A stretch of 64,000 bases of DNA from positions 1-64,000 of the forward strand of contig MCFE01000189.1 in assembly GCA_002104905.1 (NCBI GenBank), written 5' to 3'. The stretch is from Basidiobolus meristosporus CBS 931.73. Its lineage: Eukaryota; Basidiobolomycota; Basidiobolomycetes; Basidiobolales; Basidiobolaceae. Numbering within the stretch: the first letter of the stretch is position 1; the number at the start of each line of letters is the position of its first letter. The notes under the pieces were generated by a model. The model worked only from the letters and a program-made list of their open reading frames with translations. It was not told the DNA's origin and made no database searches. Positions 59,023-64,000 of this stretch are shown piece after piece. Made by a program: the position numbers and the translations under genes.

Positions 59023-59371
59023 TGTTGTAGAAATTTGTAATTTCACCTAAATAGTCACCTAACTTAGTCATTTAGATCATTACCTTCAAATCCTAGAGAA
59101 TATTGACCAAGTTCCTTGTTGGGATTTACTCAGATTATTTTAATTAAAATACCAGGTACCCAGAACATGAAAATTCTCAAAGTTGTCCAAACAGCCCCAA
59201 ACTTTGCATACATGCTCTTGAGACCTTCCTTAACCTACTCTATGTGTTTGTTTTGCCAAGACCATGTAAAAGTACAAATACTACTTTTACATTCAATAAA
59301 TCATTAAGTGAAAACCACGTAATCTACTTGTCCTCCCAATCACTTACAGCCCCACCAAGACTCTCACATCA
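59023..59371 (+). repeat. 5' LTR of copia C
   Basis: 349 bp from TGTTGTAGAAATTTG to CTCACATCA, lying directly against the broken RT of copia B. The 3' end is slightly changed (ACATCA for ACAACA). It has the family's AATAAA near 59296 and is followed by a diverged primer-binding site and gag. Confidence 0.9.
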
Positions 59372-59383
59372 GGTTCTGAGCAC
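59372..59383 (+). other. Diverged primer-binding site of copia C
   Basis: GGTTCTGAGCAC sits where GGTTATGAGCCC is found in copies A and B; two of 12 bases differ from the tRNA-Met complement. Confidence 0.65.
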
Positions 59384-59402
59384 CAAGCTGTCACTCTCTG
59401 CA

Positions 59403-62400
59403 ATGTCTACTACTGCTATTACTGGAACTTTTCCCTCTGCTGAAAAGTTGGATGGATCTTACTACCAAGTGTGGAAGGTCAAGATGAAGATGCTGCAAAA
59501 AGAAAGAGGCCTTTGGGATATTGTCAAGGGAGAAGAATGCCCTCCTATAAATGTGGGAGAGGAAGCCTTAAAGTACCAGAAGAAAGAATGAAGTGCCTGT
59601 AACTGCATTTGCCTTAATGTGAAAGCCAAATTTCTAATTCAATGCTCAAGAGCAAAAACAGCAAAGTATGCCTGGAAGGCATTAGAAGACACCTACCAGT
59701 CATGTTCAGCTGCTAAGAAAATGTATCTGAGACAAAAATATTTTACTACAAAGATGCAGCTGGGAAAGGAAATGAAATATCTAATTAACAGAATTACCCC
59801 ACTGGTAGATGAAATGGAATCTGTAGGTGTACCAACTACTGATGAGGATGTGATAGTAACCACCCTGAAGAGCCTGACAGACAAGTTTCAGGGCCTTGTA
59901 TCAGCCCTAGAGTCCAGAACTGAAGATTTGGCCTCAAATTAGGTATATGGATGGCTCCTGATCAAGAATTAAGAAAACCAAGTGCCAATAAGAAGGAAGA
60001 TGAGAATGCTTCAATAAGCAATGATAACCTACAAAGGAGGCACCCAAGACCCTACAAAGGCAACAGCAACCTGTTTTGCAACTACTGCAAAAGGAAGGGA
60101 CACACATCAGACCAGTGCCTCAAAAAGAAAGATAATCAGCAAAAGAAGCCTGAATATGGAAATGTTGCAGCAACTGAAGATATACTATTCATATCTGCAT
60201 TAAATATGACCACTAACAAGGATTCTCAGACATGGTACATTGACTCTGGAGCATCTCAACACTTTACACACCAAAGAGAACTTTGCACCCAATATTAAGA
60301 AATTCCAGTTGAGAAAGTTTTCATGGGTGACAATAGAACACTTGATGTAGTGGGAGTAGGAACTATCCAAGTCAACCCAAGAAGCAGCAAAGGAAGCCAT
60401 ACACTGATCTTTAAAGAGGTACTCTATGTACCAGAAATAGCCAAGAACCTCCTATCTGTAAGCAAGGCCAAAGCAGAAGGACTCAGCTTCAGCTTTAGCA
60501 ATTCTGGATGCAAGGTCACTGATCAAAATGGTGCCCATATTGCTTTGGGTATCAGAGATCAGAATCTATTCAAGTTGACTTATATTCAATCATATTTGGA
60601 AGCCAATATAAGTAACTAAAATAGAGAAACACAAATGCTTTGGTACAGGAGATTTGGGCACATCAATTTTGATTATCTGCGCAAAATGATCAAAGCATAG
60701 CTAATTTCTAGAGTAAGATTTGCCCCCAGCTAATTTGGAGCACTGTGAAGCCTGCATATATGGGAAACAAGCCAGACAACCATTCAAGGGCTCTGGGCTG
60801 ATCAAAAGTCAGAAAAAATCAGATCTAATTCACTCAGATCTGTGTGGACCTATGCAAATTTATCCTTAGGTGGGATGAGATATTTAATCACTATTATTGA
60901 TGATTATACAAGATACATGTGGGTTTACTTCATGGAGAGTAAGAAAGAAGCTCTATCTAAGTTCAGGGAGTTTAAAGCCATGGTGGAGAGAGAAACTGGT
61001 AAAAAAATCCAGAAAATACACCCTGACAATGGTGGAGAATATACCTCATAACTCTTCATCCACTTCTGCAAAACTCATGGCATAAAGCAAGAGACTACGG
61101 TACCATACTCCCTACAGCAAAATGGAGTGGCAGAATGTGCTAACAGATCAATATTTGATATGGCAAGATCTATTATCCATGATCAAAAATTATCCTCTGA
61201 TTTTTGGGCAGAATCAGTGCCACTGCTGTATACCTTAAAAATAGGAGTTATAGCAGAATACTTTGTCATTCTACTCCATTTGAAGCATGGTATGGATACA
61301 AACCAAGTGCAGAACATCTAAGAATATTTGGCTATACAGCATATGCCAAGAAACTGCCCGGAAATCAGTCAAAAGTTGAGCCAAAAAGTATAAAATACAT
61401 ATTTTGGGCTACTGCAATTAGAGTAAAGCGTATTTACTCTTCAATACCAAAGCAAAGAAGCTTATTAGGTCCAGGGATGTGTTGTTTGATGAAAATTCAA
61501 AATTTTCACAAAAAACAACATCAGATGGTGACAAAAATTCAATCTCCAGTCCACCATTTGTTAGGATTAAATCAGAGCAAAACAATAAAAGTTTTTTCAC
61601 TCCAGAGGACTCTACAATTGTGGTTCAGCCTGAAGCAGTGCCTAGGAATTTCCCAGAAGTGATCATTCCAGTATCAAATGCCTGGAGATCCAATTGGACA
61701 AGAAATAGTCCATGTTACTATATCAATAAAATACAAGGCTGATGGTACAATTGAAAGATACAAAGGAAGACTTGTGGCCAAAGGATACTCTCAAACAAAA
61801 GGACTTGACTATACTGAGACCTTTGCACTGATAGCCAAGTTTAATTCCATCAGATTGATATTGGCTGTTGCAGCCAATTATAAGTTTTTTATTCATCAAG
61901 TGGATGTAAAGACTGCATTTTTGAATGGAGAACTTGACAAGGATGCATATATGTACCAGCCTGATGGGTTTGTTGACCAAGATAACCCCCATTTGGTCTA
62001 AAAGCTTAAAAGTCACTATATGATCTCAAACAATCACCTAGAGCCTGGAATTTCACAATAGATTCTTATTTGGAATCTTTGAGTTTCAAAAGGAGTAATG
62101 CTGACTATAGTATATACTATAAGCCAGATAGAGTAAGTCCAGTTCTATTAGCTCTATAGGTGGATGATGTTATTATAGCAACTAATAACTCACAAACATT
62201 GGAAGAGACTAAATCCAGCCTATCTAGGGAGTTTAAGATGTCTGATCTAGGAGAACTCAGTAGACTTGTTCCGTTGGATAGTGCCACATTGAGCCATGAA
62301 TGCCAAATGATGCCATAGTGTGCCAGGGAGGCCAAGTGAGCCTAAACTTGGCCACAGAGTGTGGAACATAGATCTGCATCTTCATGCAAAGCAGCCCCTG

Positions 62401-63870
62401 TGTTTCACTCACTGTGATGGAGAAAATCCATTTTTTGACCTTTTTTTTAGGTCAATGTTGTACAGGATGCGCAAGAGCACTAAAGGATTGAAGATATGCA
62501 TCTGGTACTCAATACCCATGGCACTCTGAATCTAGCTCCTGTGGCTTGTAACATGTCACAAAAATGCATGGCACTATCTTAGTCCACTGGTACTATCTGG
62601 CACTATAAGTGCTTTGTATTGATCTTACTTTGGAGCCAATATTTAAATATAGTGCCGGATAGTACCAGTGGACTAAGATAGTGCCATGCATTTTCGTGAC
62701 ATGTTACAAGCCGCAGGAGCTAGATTCAGAGTGCCATGGGTATTGAGTACCAGATGCATATCTTCAATCCTTTAGTGCTCTTGTGCATCCTGTACAACAT
62801 TGACCTAAAAAAAAAGGTCAAAAAATGGATTTTCTCCATCACAGTGAGTGAAACACAGGGGCTGCTTTGCATGAAGATGCAGATCTATGTTCCACACTCT
62901 GTGGCCAAGTTTAGGCTCACTTGGCCTCCCTGGCACACTATGGCATCATTTGGCATTCATGGCTCAATGTGGCACTATCCAACGGAACAAGTCTAGTTAC
63001 TAATTAGGGATTAAGTTCTCCACAGACAGAAGTACCCAGACTAATACCCTAGGCCAATCCATGTATATTCAAGATGTACTAAAGAGTACCAAATGGAAGA
63101 CTGTAAACAGGCAGCTACCCTAATAGAGACAAACCTTAGCTTGGTCAAAACTCAAGCAAATCAAGAGAGCTTGGTGCCATCTTAAAGCCCTGACTTTCCT
63201 TATCAATCTATGATTGGCAGTCTGATGTATTTCATGCTTGGAACATGTCCAGATATCTCATGTTCAGTGGGAGTTGTCAGCCAGCATAATCAGAACTATG
63301 GATCTGACTATATTGCAGCAGTTAAGTGAATTTTTAGATATCTAAAAGGAACTGCTGATATCTGCATAAGATACACTGATAAGAATTCTCAACAAGATCT
63401 TGTGTGATACACTGATGCAAATTGGGGGTGAAATTTGGAAGACAGAAGATCCACCACATGATACACCTTTCTTTACTGTAAAGGAGCAATTTCATGGAAT
63501 TCAAGAAAGCAACCAACTGTAGCACTTTCTACCACAGAGGCAGAGTATATGGCAGCCTCTGAAGCTACAAGAGAAGCAATGTGGCTAAGAAAGCTTCTTA
63601 CAGATTTAGGCCAATGTCAAAAGACTTCTATTACTTTGTTTTGAGATAATCAACAATGTATACAATTAGGTAGAATCCAACTTTTCATGCTAGAACTAAG
63701 CACAAAGATATCAGACATCATTTCAAATGTGAAGCTATAGAGAATAATCTGGTTGGCTTAGTTTACTATCCTTCAGATGAAATGATTGCAGACAAATTCA
63801 CCAAGCCATTAGCCAGAGACAAGTTTGAATATTGTAGGTCAAAATTAGGACTACTCAGTATGAACATTTA
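59403..63870 (+). pseudogene. copia C gag-pol, full-length but degenerate
   Basis: All expected parts of a Ty1/copia polyprotein occur in order. Gag starts at 59403 and has stops at 59589 and near 59940. A CCHC knuckle (CNYCKRKGHTSDQCLKKK) lies near 60077 and a protease with intact Asp (WYIDSGASQHF) near 60235. The gag-pre-integrase zinc region follows. The integrase core has IIDDYTRYMW (60892), HPDNGGEY (61020) and QQNGVAE (61118). RT runs from about 61745, with [19 protein letters not shown] and a YVDD box whose Tyr is a stop (near 62158). A 733-bp palindrome splits RT at 62262. RNase H follows, with [19 protein letters not shown] near 63527. At least seven stops or frameshifts make it inactive. 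Confidence 0.92.
62262..62994. mobile_element. Palindromic foldback element inserted in copia C
   Basis: Two inverted arms (62262-62607 and 62648-62994, about 346 bp each) surround a 40-bp loop. I count four base differences and one T-run length difference between the arms. The ends are AGACTTGTTCCGTTGG and its complement. A direct repeat AGT flanks the element (62259-62261 and 62995-62997); removing the element and one AGT leaves the RT frame across the site in phase, which marks the insertion point. There is no open frame of note, so it is non-autonomous. TGCCA/TGGCA words recur in the arms. A 3-bp duplication is used by CACTA and PIF/Harbinger elements, but the ends match neither of their usual starts. 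Confidence 0.92.
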
Positions 63871-63882
63871 GCTGAGTGGAAG
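63871..63882 (+). other. Polypurine tract of copia C
   Basis: GCTGAGTGGAAG, mostly purine, lies directly ahead of the 3' LTR, where plus-strand priming is expected. No such tract precedes the LTRs at 76 and 59023. Confidence 0.5.
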
Positions 63883-64000
63883 CATTGTAAGAATTTGTAA
63901 TTCCACCAAAATATTCATCCAGCTTAGTCACTTTGATCATTACATTCAAATCCTAGAGAATACTGACCAAATTCCTTGTTGGGATTTACTTGGAATATTT
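63883..64000 (+). repeat. Start of the 3' LTR of copia C, cut by the window edge
   Basis: CATTGTAAGAATTTG replaces the TGTTGTA start; the rest follows the LTR to GGGATTTACTTGG. Compared by eye with the first 118 bp of the 5' LTR, roughly 15% of positions differ, so the insertion is old. Confidence 0.88.

Noticed and set aside
1-64000. CRISPR arrays, rRNA genes or prokaryotic operons
   Set aside because: No regularly spaced repeats and no rRNA-like stretches were seen; the genes are spliced and eukaryotic.

Overview
The window is nuclear DNA of a fungus. The genes contain many short GT-AG introns (mostly 54-78 nt) with recognisable branch points, and the products are typical of fungi: a VTC polyphosphate polymerase pair, a Pho85-type cyclin, a Mid1 calcium-channel subunit, Pet117, an Avt-type transporter and an SPX protein. 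Both ends and several internal spots carry Ty1/copia retrotransposons. A TPS-TPP fusion enzyme, a CPSF30 that keeps its zinc knuckle and intron-rich genes argue against a budding yeast. An early-diverging (zygomycete-grade) fungus is my best guess, but this is inference.

Layout. 1-1310: minus-strand copia remnant and LTR pieces. 1904-7770: MINDY deubiquitinase (4 exons) and a Mvp1/SNX8 sorting nexin (13 exons), both plus strand. 7771-18144: gene-poor, holding a Pcl-like cyclin (12781-13337), a graveyard of copia LTR fragments (16105-17260) and decayed coding-like islands. 18145-21198: Pet117 and an amino-acid transporter, both minus strand. 23440-27972: PX-PH phospholipase D (10 exons, one of 9 nt). 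28688-33851: VTC1 (minus) and VTC4 (plus), divergently arranged. 34464-35070: FAP7/AK6 (minus). 35382-37445: RanBPM/Gid1 (plus). 37974-39536: Mid1 (minus). 40227-41437: HERP-like ubiquitin-domain membrane protein (plus). 41804-45677: P4-ATPase lipid flippase (minus). 47459-47986: coiled-coil protein with a probable mitochondrial presequence (minus). 49667-50682: CPSF30 (plus). 51886-54386: trehalose-6-phosphate synthase/phosphatase (plus). 55249-64000: copia elements, a decayed repeat-bearing gene, and a young 733-bp palindromic element inserted in the youngest-placed copia copy.

Functional themes. VTC1 and VTC4 encode two subunits of one complex. Several other genes act on membranes or endosome/vacuole traffic (Mvp1, PLD, flippase, Avt, HERP), and two act in ubiquitin pathways (MINDY, Gid1). 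No operon-like logic is expected in a fungus, and apart from the VTC pair I see no proof that neighbours work together.

The most novel item is the palindromic element at 62262-62994: its arms are almost identical, it has a 3-bp target duplication, and its ends match no transposon superfamily I can name. Gene models were built by hand from splice signals, reading phase and family conservation. Exon coordinates should be good to the base where phase closes, but none was checked against transcripts.
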